This document shows positions 7,007-15,837 of a DNA stretch of 46,780 nt, piece after piece. Made by a program: the position numbers and the translations under genes. Where the stretch lies: contig JAGUZQ010000090.1 of NCBI GenBank assembly GCA_020060765.1, positions 1-46,780 on the forward strand, written 5' to 3'. The notes beneath the pieces were generated by a model, which saw only the letters and a program-made list of their open reading frames with translations, made no database searches and was not told the DNA's origin. Within the stretch, counting starts at the first letter, position 1; each line of letters begins with the position of its first letter. The DNA comes from Planctomycetota bacterium. GTDB taxonomy: Bacteria > Planctomycetota > SZUA-567.

Positions 7007-9601
7007 TCATTCCGAAATGGTTTTATACAGGGGCGAGCCGAGAAAGTCGGTGCAGAGCTTTTCCTGGAAGAAAGTAATCTGGGAGAGGACGTTGCCCAGG
7101 TTCGCCCTCTCCGCCTCGGTCAGCGCCGCCACGTTCAATTCGTCGTTGACCTGCTTCAGATCGTGATGCGCGACAATCTGGTTGCAGAAGCGCATTTTCC
7201 AGAGATAGTCGAAGACGTAAACCACCTCGGCGAAAAATTTATCCGTAATGACGCCTGTCTCCAGCAAGCGCCGCAAACGTTCGACCGTGCCTGTCTCCCG
7301 GATTTTGTGTTTCAGCGCGTAGATGCGCGTAATAACCTCGATCGGTTTCAAGCACTCCTTGAGATTGACGGTCTTGGCTCCGTCGCGGCGATGGGTTTTG
7401 ACATGCCCCAGCAGATCGACCGGCGCCTGGTAGAGCAGGCAGTTCCTGACCAGTTGGGAGTAGAACACGGGCGAATGTTCCGCCGTCTCCACCATCGCGC
7501 GCCACAGTTCATCCGCCAGCGCCCCGTCCCCGTAGGCGCAACGCTGATCGAAAAACACGTTGAACTCCAGGATCGCCTCCGGCGAGGCGTCGGAGACCCA
7601 TTTGTCAAACCGCTTTTTCCACTCCGCCACCGGCAGGCACCATTTCGGATTTACCGCCATGAGTCCGCCGGTGCAATAGGGATAGCCCACTTCATTAAGC
7701 AACGAGCAGATCCGGTCGGCGAAGCCCAGCAACTGGCGGTTGATCCTGCGCAAATCCGCTTCGTTTGCGTCGGCGAAGACCAGCGCGTTGTCCTGGTCGG
7801 AGAACATCGTCATTTCGTGGCGGGCGCTGCTGCCGAGGACGAGGAAAGCGTGGGGGAGGTTTGTCTCTCCCGCTTCCCGCAGGGCAAGCGTGGCCGCGCG
7901 CGCGAGGGTGGCGTCGAAAATCCCGCCCACCGCCCGGCGGATCGCGCCGGGGTTGGCGCCGTAGTCGATCATGTCCCTCACCAGCAGCGACAGCCGGTCA
8001 AGCGACAGGATGATATGCCCCGCGCTTTCGCTTGCGCCGATCTCGGCCAGGATTTCAGAACGCTGCTCCTCCTGAAAAGAAGGCTGGACAATGGCTTCCG
8101 CCGCGCCTATAGCCCGACCGCGCCGGATGGGGCGGAAAGAAATGACATGGCCGTTCTTTTTCGAGAAAAATATCCGCGAGATTTTCAGGATCACATCGAC
8201 GGCGCCGCCGGATTTGGTCAGCGCCCGCGCCTCGCATTTCAGCGGCGTCACCTCCCCCGCGTACAGCTTTTTCAAACCCGCGTTAGTTGCCGCGTCGCCT
8301 GTCCCGTCAGGCGCCAGCAATTCCCGGATATTTTTTCCCGCCAGTTCGTTTTCGTCAAAGCCAAGCATCCGTTGCAGCGCATGATTGTGGTAGATGTTCT
8401 TGCCCCCGACTTCGAGAATAATGCCTTCGTTGGACGCCTCCACCAGCGCGCGGTAGCGGTCCTTCGCTTCCCGCAGTCCGCTTTCGGCCAGCAACCGCTT
8501 GTTCTCGATTCTGCCGGACTGCCAGACCACGCTGCCCAGGATCAGCAGCACCACCGCCGAGATCGCGGCGAAGGCGGCCAGCAGACTGCGCGTCAGGCGG
8601 TCTATCTCCGCCTCCACGTCGTCGAGATAGACGCCGGTGCCGATAATCCAGTTCCAGCGGGGAACGCCGGTCACGTAGGAAAGTTTCGGCGACGAGCGGG
8701 AGGGATCGTCTTTCCACTGCCAGACGTAATTGACGTAGCCCGCCTTCTGTTCGCGCACGATGTTGACGAATTCGACGAACAGCTTTTTGCCGGACTTGTC
8801 CTGCGTGTCGCGGAATTCCGAGAGGTCGCTGCCTGTCAAATCGGGGCGATACGGGTGCATCACCATGCGCGGGTGCATGTCGGTGATCCAGAAATAATCC
8901 TTGCCCTTTTCGCCGTAACGCATGGCCTTGACCTTCTCGGCGGCCATCTTCTGCGCGGCCTCGCGGGTCAGTTCCCCGCTTTCCTCCTGCCGGATGTAAT
9001 TCTCGATCACGCTCTCGGCGGCGAGGGTCAGTTCCATGATCATCTCTTTTTTGTTGTCCAGCATGTCGGCGCGGAAAGAGGGGATGACGATGCTGAACAC
9101 CGAAACCACCAGCAGCAGCATGGCGACCGCGGTGGGCAGGACGATGCGCAGGACGAAGGGCAGCGACTCGCCGCCGGAACCGGGTTTGCGCAGCGCCGCC
9201 GATTTCTGCTCGAAATATTCCGCCAGTTCGACCGGGTCTAAAATAGCCTCCCGCTCTTCCCGCTCCGCGTCGTCGTGGTACTTGTCGGTGAAGGTGCCGT
9301 TCTGAAAATCCTCCCGGTGCGGCAGGTAGCCGTTGTAATCGTCTTTCACGTGGCTTTCGAACACCGCCTTGATCTGATCCCTGGTGTATTTTTCCGAAAA
9401 CTCCTCGTAAGCCTCGGTTAGCGCCTCGGCGCAGTGCCGGTATTTGCGGTGATCGTAAGGGTCGAAACCGGGGAAGCGACCCATCCGCAGCATCTGGTCG
9501 AAACCCTCGCCGTCGAAAAAGCCGTCGATCCACTTGTGGATATCCTCTGCCCGGATACCCAATTCTTTTTCGGTGCGGTCGGCGTGTTCGCTCAGTTTCA
9601 T
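7007..9601 (-). CDS. Membrane Cache-PAS sensor joined to a GlnD-like nucleotidyltransferase (DUF294)
   Basis: An 864-residue multidomain protein. Residues 1-140 are cytosolic and acidic, of unknown fold. A transmembrane helix at about 148-170 and another at about 338-360 enclose a periplasmic Cache domain with the usual YFWITDMHPRMVMHPYRP and WIIGTGVYLDD motifs. A PAS domain follows (about 378-490, YRALVEASNEGIIL). Next is a DUF294-type nucleotidyltransferase with LGSSARHEMTMFSDQDN near residue 590, where the G-S, R-x-E and SDxD metal-binding pattern is intact. The last 170 residues match the helical DUF294 C-terminal partner. In better-known relatives CBS domains precede this pair. I infer an extracellular-ligand-controlled nucleotidyl transfer to an unknown target. 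ATG 9601 follows AAAGGAAAG. Confidence 0.85.
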   Translation of the reverse strand: MKLSEHADRTEKELGIRAEDIHKWIDGFFDGEGFDQMLRMGRFPGFDPYDHRKYRHCAEALTEAYEEFSEKYTRDQIKAVFESHVKDDYNGYLPHREDFQNGTFTDKYHDDAEREEREAILDPVELAEYFEQKSAALRKPGSGGESLPFVLRIVLPTAVAMLLLVVSVFSIVIPSFRADMLDNKKEMIMELTLAAESVIENYIRQEESGELTREAAQKMAAEKVKAMRYGEKGKDYFWITDMHPRMVMHPYRPDLTGSDLSEFRDTQDKSGKKLFVEFVNIVREQKAGYVNYVWQWKDDPSRSSPKLSYVTGVPRWNWIIGTGVYLDDVEAEIDRLTRSLLAAFAAISAVVLLILGSVVWQSGRIENKRLLAESGLREAKDRYRALVEASNEGIILEVGGKNIYHNHALQRMLGFDENELAGKNIRELLAPDGTGDAATNAGLKKLYAGEVTPLKCEARALTKSGGAVDVILKISRIFFSKKNGHVISFRPIRRGRAIGAAEAIVQPSFQEEQRSEILAEIGASESAGHIILSLDRLSLLVRDMIDYGANPGAIRRAVGGIFDATLARAATLALREAGETNLPHAFLVLGSSARHEMTMFSDQDNALVFADANEADLRRINRQLLGFADRICSLLNEVGYPYCTGGLMAVNPKWCLPVAEWKKRFDKWVSDASPEAILEFNVFFDQRCAYGDGALADELWRAMVETAEHSPVFYSQLVRNCLLYQAPVDLLGHVKTHRRDGAKTVNLKECLKPIEVITRIYALKHKIRETGTVERLRRLLETGVITDKFFAEVVYVFDYLWKMRFCNQIVAHHDLKQVNDELNVAALTEAERANLGNVLSQITFFQEKLCTDFLGSPLYKTISE

Positions 9602-9615
9602 CGGCTTTCCTTTGA

Positions 9616-9801
9616 TTTGGGTGGACGGGGGGGCAGGTTGTAGGGTTGACAGGTTAACGGGTCAACTGCTTACCGGCTGAAAGTTTTCCCCTCTGTATAA
9701 AAAATCCGTCACCCTGTCTACCCTTTCACCTGTCTACCCGACAACCTGACCACCTGTCAACCTGACCACCTGTCTACCCGACAACCCGTCAACCCGTCAT
9801 C
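9616..9801. repeat. Convergent octamer array element, TTGWCRGG family (E1)
   Basis: The left array at 9618-9665 reads as consecutive 8-mers: TGGACGGG, GGGGCAGG, TTGTAGGG, TTGACAGG, TTAACGGG. A core of about 40 bases follows, then the right array at 9706-9801 is the same unit inverted. On the minus strand it reads TTGACGGG, TTGTCGGG, TAGACAGG, TGGTCAGG and so on for 11-12 units. The right array supplies the last four codons and the TGA stop of the tag gene. Confidence 0.85.
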
Positions 9802-10361
9802 CACACCCGGTCGTCGACCAGCCCCACCGCCTGCATGTAGGAATAGACCAGCGTGGAACCGAGAAATTTGCAGCCGCGTCTTTTCAAGTCTTTGCCCAGC
9901 GCCGCCGCCAGCGGGGTCGAGGCAGGCAGGTCTTTCCAATCGCGGTAAGGTTTCGGCGGCAGCACCGGTTTTCCGCCGACAAAATCCCAGGCATATTTGT
10001 CAAAACTCCCGTGCTGTTTTCTGATTTCCAGAAAGACGCTGGCGTTATGGACAACCGCCTCCAGCTTGCGGCGGTTGCGGACGATCTGCGGATTTTCCAG
10101 CAGCGCGGAAATATCGTCCGGCGTGAAGGCGGCGACTTTTCTTATCTGCCAGTTGGCGAATGCCCGGCGGAACGACTGGCGCTTGCGCAAAACAATCGCC
10201 CAGGACAGTCCGGCCTGAAAAATGTCCAGGCTCAGCATTTCAAAATGCCGCCTGTCCTCATGCACCGGCACGCCCCATTCCTCGCGCATGTAACGCGCGT
10301 AGTCGGGATTATTCGAGCCTGCCCAAGGAAAGGGCTTAATCTGCGGAATTCTCTTTGCCAT
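9789..10361 (-). CDS. tag: DNA-3-methyladenine glycosylase I (Tag) homologue lacking the zinc ligands
   Basis: Tag excises 3-methyladenine from alkylated DNA. The 190-residue protein aligns along its whole length: REEWGVPV, HFEMLSLDIFQAGLSW, IVLRKRQSFRRAF, RNRRKLEAVVHNA, WDFVGG, DLKRRGCKFLGSTLVYSYMQA. In E. coli Tag four residues (Cys4, His17, His175, Cys179) clamp zinc and tie the ends together. Here the N-terminal Cys is absent, YHD becomes YMR, NDH becomes DDR, and the protein stops before the last Cys. The base-contacting Glu of the LEGQQAGLSW region is Asp. It is either a zinc-independent variant or one with altered activity. ATG 10361 has GGAGAG upstream and overlaps the 3' end of the GT-C-like gene by 26 bases. 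The stop comes from a repeat array. Confidence 0.88.
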   Translation of the reverse strand: MAKRIPQIKPFPWAGSNNPDYARYMREEWGVPVHEDRRHFEMLSLDIFQAGLSWAIVLRKRQSFRRAFANWQIRKVAAFTPDDISALLENPQIVRNRRKLEAVVHNASVFLEIRKQHGSFDKYAWDFVGGKPVLPPKPYRDWKDLPASTPLAAALGKDLKRRGCKFLGSTLVYSYMQAVGLVDDRVWMTG

Positions 10362-11712
10362 ATTTTATACTCTCCATAATTTGCCAGCAACAGGCAACCG
10401 TCAGGGAAAGAAGCAACGGGTCGATCAGGAAACGGTAACGGTTGTTTTCGCCGAAGTCGATGCAGGTGCCGGTAAGCGTCACGTAAATAATCAGCGCGCA
10501 GAGATAACATAGTTTGGCTGTCATTTTACCGTCGCCAGGTTTTCCGCGCAGTCGAAGGTTAAGCAGCCACAACGGCCAGACGATGGCCAGCGCCAGCCCC
10601 GGCAACAGCAACGGCAGATCGAGGTAACTGTAATATCCCGCCAAATTCTTGACTGAAACCGGAATCCGGTCGTTACGGAAAAAACTCCAGTCAGACGCGG
10701 GCAGGCGATAGCGCGCGAACGACTCGAACGCGACCAGGTGCAGATAGACGCCGGGGTAATGGCGGATCGTCGTCTTGGCGTCGCGGAGATATTCCTTGCC
10801 CATGAAAATATAGGCGGGATGATTGTAGTTGGGAAGGCCGCAGAGTTTTTTTTCCTCATCCAGCGCCGGAATGCCGCGCTTCGGAAATTCCGGCAGCAGG
10901 TCGCGGTACTGGTCGATCTGATTGAACGGTTCGCGCAGGGAAAAATCGCCGGTCAGGTTTTTCCGCCGCAGTTCCAGGCGGTCTTCCTCCGGCAGCCGCC
11001 GCGTCATGCCAAACAGGCTCATCCCCAGCCAGGTGCTGGAACCGAAGTTGTCAAACTCGATTTTGTTTTTCGTATAAACCGCCAGCGGCAGCAGAAATGG
11101 AATCAGGAAAACCAGCACCGCCCTTTTCCATTCGCGCGGACGCAGCGCCACAATTCCGGCCAGGGCGACAAGCATCAGTCCCAGGTGAAACAGGCTGCGC
11201 GTCAACGTCAGCGCCGACAGGCAAACGAAAAACAGCGCCAGGTCGCGCGCGCGGTTCTGGTCGAGATAGCGCAGGAAAAAAGCGGTCGCCAGCGTCACCC
11301 CAGTGGTCAGGGGATAGGTGTAAAATAAGTAATTCTCGAACAGCAGCACCGACGGGCTGCAGATGAAAATTATCGTCGCCGCCGTCGCCAGCCACAGGGA
11401 CGCGCCGAGTCGGCGGATAACCGTATGCAGCGCCCAGGTCAGCCCCGCGCCGCAGAGAATAAACGTCAGGTGGAAAACTAGCGCGAAATTCTCCGGGAAC
11501 AGTTTCACCACGACCCCGAGGTAAAGATTGAACAGCGGCGGCTGGGAATGGAGATAATACAGGCTTTCCAGCAGCCGTTCCTTCAGCAGCGGCAGATCGA
11601 GATACTGGCAGTAATACGAAAGCGACTCGGTGTCGAACCGCAGCCCCAGCCCGTAATAACCGGCGCGCGACAGCAGAAATATCCCGGCGAGTATGAAGTA
11701 ATGACGGCGCAT
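10336..11712 (-). CDS. Polytopic membrane protein, GT-C (ArnT/PMT-like) glycosyltransferase candidate
   Basis: A 458-residue integral membrane protein with about 10-11 hydrophobic helices. The N-terminus (MRRHYFILAGIFLLSRAGYY) is a membrane segment, followed by a loop with acidic residues (RFDTES) and SQPPLFNLYLG, the pattern seen near the first periplasmic loop of GT39/ArnT-like enzymes, where a D/E residue and an HPPL-like motif occur. A soluble loop lies at about 240-330. The C-terminal TGTCIDFGENNRYRF segment resembles the RYxxP region of such proteins. These families move lipid-linked sugars onto lipid or protein acceptors at the outer face of the inner membrane. Substrate is unknown and the family call is by topology and weak motifs only. 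The ribosome site is poor. It overlaps tag, suggesting co-transcription. Confidence 0.6.
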   Translation of the reverse strand: MRRHYFILAGIFLLSRAGYYGLGLRFDTESLSYYCQYLDLPLLKERLLESLYYLHSQPPLFNLYLGVVVKLFPENFALVFHLTFILCGAGLTWALHTVIRRLGASLWLATAATIIFICSPSVLLFENYLFYTYPLTTGVTLATAFFLRYLDQNRARDLALFFVCLSALTLTRSLFHLGLMLVALAGIVALRPREWKRAVLVFLIPFLLPLAVYTKNKIEFDNFGSSTWLGMSLFGMTRRLPEEDRLELRRKNLTGDFSLREPFNQIDQYRDLLPEFPKRGIPALDEEKKLCGLPNYNHPAYIFMGKEYLRDAKTTIRHYPGVYLHLVAFESFARYRLPASDWSFFRNDRIPVSVKNLAGYYSYLDLPLLLPGLALAIVWPLWLLNLRLRGKPGDGKMTAKLCYLCALIIYVTLTGTCIDFGENNRYRFLIDPLLLSLTVACCWQIMESIKYGKENSAD

Positions 11713-11734
11713 GAGGTTTTCCGTGAAAAAGGAT

Positions 11735-11762
11735 TTGCAACCCTAGACAGAATCGCTAGCAT
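11735..11762 (+). promoter_or_regulatory. Candidate promoter for the radical SAM gene
   Basis: TTGCAA (11735-11740) and TAGCAT (11757-11762) are 16 bases apart. This implies a leader of about 14 bases before the proposed TTG start at 11783, and would explain the lack of an upstream ribosome site. Confidence 0.45.
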
Positions 11763-11782
11763 TATCCCACGAAATGTAAATA

Positions 11783-13663
11783 TTGCAACAGGCTACCCGT
11801 CGCTGGAGTTTCAAACTGAAACCAAATCCGGAATTCGAATCAGTCCTGTCCGCCGTGGAAGGCCCGGGGCAGTACGTGGGCGGCGAACCTAACGCCATCG
11901 TCAAGCCGCCGGAAGAGGTTGACTTCCGCGTCGCCCTCGCCTTTCCCGACCTCTACACCATCGGCATGAGCAACTACGGCGCGCGCATTCTTTACGAAGT
12001 CGCTAACCGCCTGCCCGGCGTGGCGTGCGAAAGAGTGTTCGCGCCCCGACCGGACATGGAGGCAAAGCTGCGGGAAAAATCGCTGCCGCTCCGCACGCTT
12101 GAAACCGGCGCGCCGCTCAATGCCTGCGACCTGGTGGGCTTTACCCTGAATTACGAACTGGGCGCCACTAACATTCTCACCATGCTTGACCTGGGCGGGA
12201 TTCCCCTGACCCGGTTCGAACGCGGGGAAGGCGCTCCGCTTGTCATCGCCGGTGGGCATGTGGCATTCAATCCCGAGCCGCTGAGTGATTTTTTCGACGC
12301 GTTTTTCATCGGCGAGGGCGACGAGGCGTTTGGCGAAATTGTCCTGTTGCTGCGCGCGCTCAAGGCCAACGGCGGCGGCTCGCGCGCGGAAATCCTGCAA
12401 CTGCTGGCGCGGCAGATTCCCGGCGTTTACGTTCCCGCGTTGTACGAAACGGAAGAAACCGCCGACGGCTGCCTCGCGGTATGCGGCTCGCCTTGCGGCG
12501 CGCCTTATCCGGTCAAGCGCCGCATCGTCGCCGATTTCCAAAACTCTCCCATCCCTCTTGCTCCGCTGGTACCGGTATTTGAAACCGTGCATGAGCGTAT
12601 CACGCTGGAAATCATGCGCGGCTGCCCCAATGGCTGCCGGTTCTGTCAGGCTGGCATGATCTGCCGCCCGCAGCGTGAAAAAGGGGTCGACATCCTGTTT
12701 GACGCGGCGAAAACGTGCTATCGCAACACCGGGTATGACGAAGTGGGGCTGCTTTCGCTCAGTTCCAGCGACTATTCCCGTTTCGACGAACTGGTGGAAA
12801 AGCTGGACGCCTTTTTCGCTCCCCAGGCCGTCAGCCTGTCGCTGCCCAGTCTGCGGGTCGATCACGCCTTGTCCGGCATTCCCAAGCGATTCAAATCGGT
12901 CAAGAAAAGCGGGTTCACCATCGCGCCGGAAGCAGGTTCCGACCGCCTGCGCGCGGTGATCAACAAGCATGTCACTAATGATAACCTGCTGGCGGCGGCG
13001 GCGGAAGCCTACGCCCAGGGCTGGCAGGGCATCAAGCTGTATTTCATGTGCGGCCTGCCGACCGAAACCGAAGACGACCTGCGCGAAATCGCGCGCCTCG
13101 CTAACGCCGTGGCGTCATTGCGCAAAAAAGGCGGCAAGCACAAGCCTGCCGCCACCCTGTCGCTGAGTAACTTCGTACCCAAACCGCACACGCCTTTTCA
13201 GTGGGAAACGATGAGCGCGCCGAATGAACTGGCGGAAAAGCAGCGCCTGGTCGCGGGGCTGGTGAACCGCAAAAGCGTGTCGTACAAGGCGCACGACCCG
13301 TTTACCAGCCACCTGGAAGGCGTCTTCTCCCGGGGCGACCGCAGGCTGGGTAAAGTGATTCTGGCGGCGTGGCAAAAAGGCGCGCGGCTCGATGGCTGGT
13401 CGGATCATTTCAAGCCGGAACTGTGGAAAGCGGCGTTCGCGGAGTGTGGGATCGACAGCGCGCATTTCGCCTGCCGCCGCCGCGACCCTGCCGCGCCGGA
13501 ACCGTGGAGCCACCTCGACACCGGTATTTCCCGCGCTTTTTTCCTGAGGGAACGGGAAAAGGCCTGCGGCGAAAAACTCACCCCTCCCTGCGCGCCAGGA
13601 CAATGCGCAGGCTGCGGGCTGAATGTTTGCGGCTTTTGTGAGGTTCCGAGGGAAAGCGAGTAA
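11783..13663 (+). CDS. Radical SAM protein of the TIGR03960 type (B12-binding-like N-terminus)
   Basis: About 626 residues. The first 240 resemble the fold preceding the radical SAM core in this family: VALAFPDLYTIGMSNYGARILY, FTLNYELGATNIL, VIAGGHVAFNPEPL and FFIGEGDEA. The core carries the cluster motif CPNGCRFCQAG (CxxxCxxC) near residue 280, then LSSSDYSRF, TIAPEAGSDRLR and KLYFMCGLPTE, typical of MiaB-like or Elp3-like enzymes. A later segment includes FVPKPHTPFQWE, a hallmark of the group, and the C-terminus has CAGCGLNVCGFC, perhaps another metal site. Family members are often fused or adjacent to a TIGR03936-type protein; none is seen here. An in-frame TAA at 11777 limits the start to TTG 11783 or later. 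The reaction is not known. Confidence 0.85.
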   Translation: MQQATRRWSFKLKPNPEFESVLSAVEGPGQYVGGEPNAIVKPPEEVDFRVALAFPDLYTIGMSNYGARILYEVANRLPGVACERVFAPRPDMEAKLREKSLPLRTLETGAPLNACDLVGFTLNYELGATNILTMLDLGGIPLTRFERGEGAPLVIAGGHVAFNPEPLSDFFDAFFIGEGDEAFGEIVLLLRALKANGGGSRAEILQLLARQIPGVYVPALYETEETADGCLAVCGSPCGAPYPVKRRIVADFQNSPIPLAPLVPVFETVHERITLEIMRGCPNGCRFCQAGMICRPQREKGVDILFDAAKTCYRNTGYDEVGLLSLSSSDYSRFDELVEKLDAFFAPQAVSLSLPSLRVDHALSGIPKRFKSVKKSGFTIAPEAGSDRLRAVINKHVTNDNLLAAAAEAYAQGWQGIKLYFMCGLPTETEDDLREIARLANAVASLRKKGGKHKPAATLSLSNFVPKPHTPFQWETMSAPNELAEKQRLVAGLVNRKSVSYKAHDPFTSHLEGVFSRGDRRLGKVILAAWQKGARLDGWSDHFKPELWKAAFAECGIDSAHFACRRRDPAAPEPWSHLDTGISRAFFLREREKACGEKLTPPCAPGQCAGCGLNVCGFCEVPRESE

Positions 13664-13757
13664 AGTCTCCAGTCTCCAGTGCCGATTTCCGCAAGTTCAG
13701 ACCTGAAATCGCACGCCAAAAAAAACTGGAGACTGGTGACTGTAAACCGGAGACCGA
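13664..13757. repeat. Convergent heptamer array element, AGTCTCC family (E2)
   Basis: Immediately after the radical SAM stop, AGTCTCC is repeated at 13664-13680. At 13725-13756 the inverse appears with a 7-bp period: ACTGGAG, ACTGGTG, ACTGTAA, ACCGGAG. The core contains its own inverted repeat CGATTTC/GAAATCG. The element fills the whole gap between two convergent genes, up to the stop of the permease. Confidence 0.7.
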
Positions 13758-14543
13758 TTACCCCGCCACATGCCTGGTCAGGAAACTGCGTGACGCCAGC
13801 ACCAGCGCCACCGCAGAATACGCTGCGGCATACAGGATCGCGCTGAAGAAATGCACCGCCGAGACAAACCCTTCCCGTGACACTTCCTCCGGCGCGATCT
13901 GGAAATACCGCATGTTGGGCACGGCGTAATAAATCAGCCGGATGACCAGTTTCACCGTTTCGGGAAAATGCGGATCCATCACGAAGGCGTGCAGGTAGAA
14001 GATGAAAAAGCCAAGCACGGCATAGCCGGCGGCGAAAAAGATAATTGGAATTTCGTTCAGGCGGGTGCTGAGGGTTATCACCACCGCCGCGACAATCGCC
14101 GCCTGGAGGAACGCGAATACGATTTTCTGCAGGATGTTCCAGTCTGGCATCATTCCCTGTACGGCGCAGCCGACGATGCAGGCGACGCCCATCAGCGCCA
14201 CGGTGACGCCCGCCACGTAAACCAGCCCCACGTATTTTCCCAGCAGATAGTCGATCTTGGTCAGGGGCTTGGAGAGCAGGATCATGATGGTTCGGGTGTC
14301 GATGTCGCGGGGGATTTCCGTGGCGCCCATCACGATCACGATCAGCATCCCCGCCAGCGGCAGGATATAATCCAGCACGTCGGCGCGGTGGGAGATCAAA
14401 GCTTCCTCGGGGTCTGGTCCTCCCAGAAACAGGATTATCATCACCAGCACCGCACCGCCGCCAAGAAGCCGCAGGAACCATCCCGTCATGATCCGCAGGA
14501 AAGTGTACTGCCCGATGGTTTTGATCACGTGGAAATCCAGCAC
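13758..14543 (-). CDS. ABC-2 type transporter permease
   Basis: A 261-residue membrane protein with six predicted helices and the typical ABC-2 permease layout. A cytosolic coupling segment (ATEIPRDIDTRTIMILLSKPLTKIDYLLGKYVGL) lies after the second helix and is closely similar in plan to the one in the permease at 15838-16584 (FEIPRELREKT, LSKPMGRSAF, GKFLGV). It probably belongs with the ABC ATPase at 16584-17528, although a terminator at 14593-14622 lies between it and the rest of that operon. The start is GTG 14543 with AGGGAG seven bases upstream; a nearby ATG is out of frame. Its TAA stop abuts the heptamer array element. The exported substrate is unknown. Confidence 0.85.
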   Translation of the reverse strand: MLDFHVIKTIGQYTFLRIMTGWFLRLLGGGAVLVMIILFLGGPDPEEALISHRADVLDYILPLAGMLIVIVMGATEIPRDIDTRTIMILLSKPLTKIDYLLGKYVGLVYVAGVTVALMGVACIVGCAVQGMMPDWNILQKIVFAFLQAAIVAAVVITLSTRLNEIPIIFFAAGYAVLGFFIFYLHAFVMDPHFPETVKLVIRLIYYAVPNMRYFQIAPEEVSREGFVSAVHFFSAILYAAAYSAVALVLASRSFLTRHVAG

Positions 14544-14592
14544 CTCGCATCTCCCTGAAAAAAGCTAATTACCCTAAAAAATCACGAAGAAC

Positions 14593-14622
14593 AAAAAAGC
14601 CCCGGCGTAAAAAAGCCGGGGC
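14593..14622 (-). terminator. Rho-independent terminator after the ABC operon
   Basis: On the minus strand GCCCCGGC pairs with GCCGGGGC around an eight-base loop, followed by six T residues. It lies about 38 bases downstream of the stop at 14660. Confidence 0.88.
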
Positions 14623-14659
14623 GGATAAAATCAACGCCTGTAGTTTCCGGCAGAGACTT

Positions 14660-15781
14660 TTATTTTGGTTCGGTTTTGTCGGGATGATGGGCGGCCAGCC
14701 GCTGGATGGATTTGCCATCCTTCTGCATCATTTCCGCCAGTTCCTTGAAGGTCTCGGCGACAGGCTTGCCAGTCACGGTGTTAAAGGGGCCTTTCAGGGT
14801 CACGATCCGCCCGTTCATCTCGTAGTCGTACAGGTCGATGCCGTACGGGGTGATGGGAGTGTCGGCCAGCAGCGGGTCGAACAGGTCGCCGGGAGCATAG
14901 GCGGCCAGGCTCTTGGGCGCGTAATGGCCTTCGGGGTTGACCTTGCGGAAAATGGCGCGTACCACCTTCTGCTTGTCGACTTCGTTCTTGGCCAGCAAGT
15001 CAGGCATGATGCTGCGGCAGCGCTGGATAATGCGCTCGCGCAACCTGCTCAGCACCGAGTCCTGCCCGTCGAACCCGAATCCCGGGTCGACCGCTCCGGC
15101 ACCTTCTGGCCCGCCCGCGTCTCCCGCGGCACCGCGCAACTCGTTGGAGCGCTTTTCGTAATACTCGCTCCAGGCTTCCAGTTCCAGGTACTCGTCGCCA
15201 TACTTGCCCTGGAGCTTGGCGGTGTTGTGCAGCAACATGTTTTCCACATACCAAGGAGCGTTGAGGCTGACCGCTTCCTGCAGGTAATCGATAGCTTCCT
15301 GGCGGTATTGTTTCTGCTTGGCTTCGTCCTTTTCCGGATTGACCTTGATCTGGATGATCCAGTGTGCGGCCTGGTGGGGCCAGCGCCAGTCGGCCTTGAC
15401 CGCCTTGGCTTTGCCCCGCTCGATCAGCGCCAGCGCCTTATCCAGATCCTGGTAGGCGATGTTGGCGGCGCCATCGGCATAGACCGAGGCGAAATCCGGG
15501 TCAAGGTTGGTGATGGTGTTGAATTGCTGATAGAAGTAGTTGGCTTTCTTCTCGTCCATCTTGTCCTTGAGGCTGCCCAGGTCGTTGATGACCTGCATCC
15601 ACTTGATGTCGGCCCAGAACTTGTCGATGCCGACCCAAGGCATGTAGACCATCTCCGCGCGAGCGGAAGTGTTTATCTTGTACTTTTCCACGCGGGTGCT
15701 TTTCATATTGACCGAGATGCCGATCGCCACGGCCAGGCCGACAATCATGATCGCTGCACTAACGGCTGGAAATCTCTGCAT
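14660..15781 (-). CDS. Membrane-anchored helical repeat protein of an ABC exporter operon
   Basis: A 373-residue protein with one N-terminal membrane segment (FPAVSAAIMIVGLAVAIGIS) and no clear cleavage site, so it is probably anchored with the bulk outside the cytoplasm. The body is helical with TPR-like stretches: ANYFYQQFNTITNLDPDFA, ANIAYQDLDKALALIERGKA, YRQEAIDYLQEAVSLNAPWY. A Gly-rich loop lies in the middle (GAAGDAGGPEGAG). I do not recognise a named family. ATG 15781 is preceded by GGAGGT. It is the third gene of the ATPase-permease operon, 57 bases after the permease, and ends at a strong terminator. I infer an accessory role in export or assembly of the transported material. Confidence 0.7.
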   Translation of the reverse strand: MQRFPAVSAAIMIVGLAVAIGISVNMKSTRVEKYKINTSARAEMVYMPWVGIDKFWADIKWMQVINDLGSLKDKMDEKKANYFYQQFNTITNLDPDFASVYADGAANIAYQDLDKALALIERGKAKAVKADWRWPHQAAHWIIQIKVNPEKDEAKQKQYRQEAIDYLQEAVSLNAPWYVENMLLHNTAKLQGKYGDEYLELEAWSEYYEKRSNELRGAAGDAGGPEGAGAVDPGFGFDGQDSVLSRLRERIIQRCRSIMPDLLAKNEVDKQKVVRAIFRKVNPEGHYAPKSLAAYAPGDLFDPLLADTPITPYGIDLYDYEMNGRIVTLKGPFNTVTGKPVAETFKELAEMMQKDGKSIQRLAAHHPDKTEPK

Positions 15782-15837
15782 TTTTCTACCTCCGTCTATA
15801 TTAAAAAAAACCAATGCTATCAATCCGCGCCTGTCGC

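Noticed and set aside
6530..9241. Long plus-strand open frame (903 codons) opposite the Cache-nucleotidyltransferase gene
   Set aside because: No recognisable domain, biased shadow composition, and the minus-strand gene explains the region.
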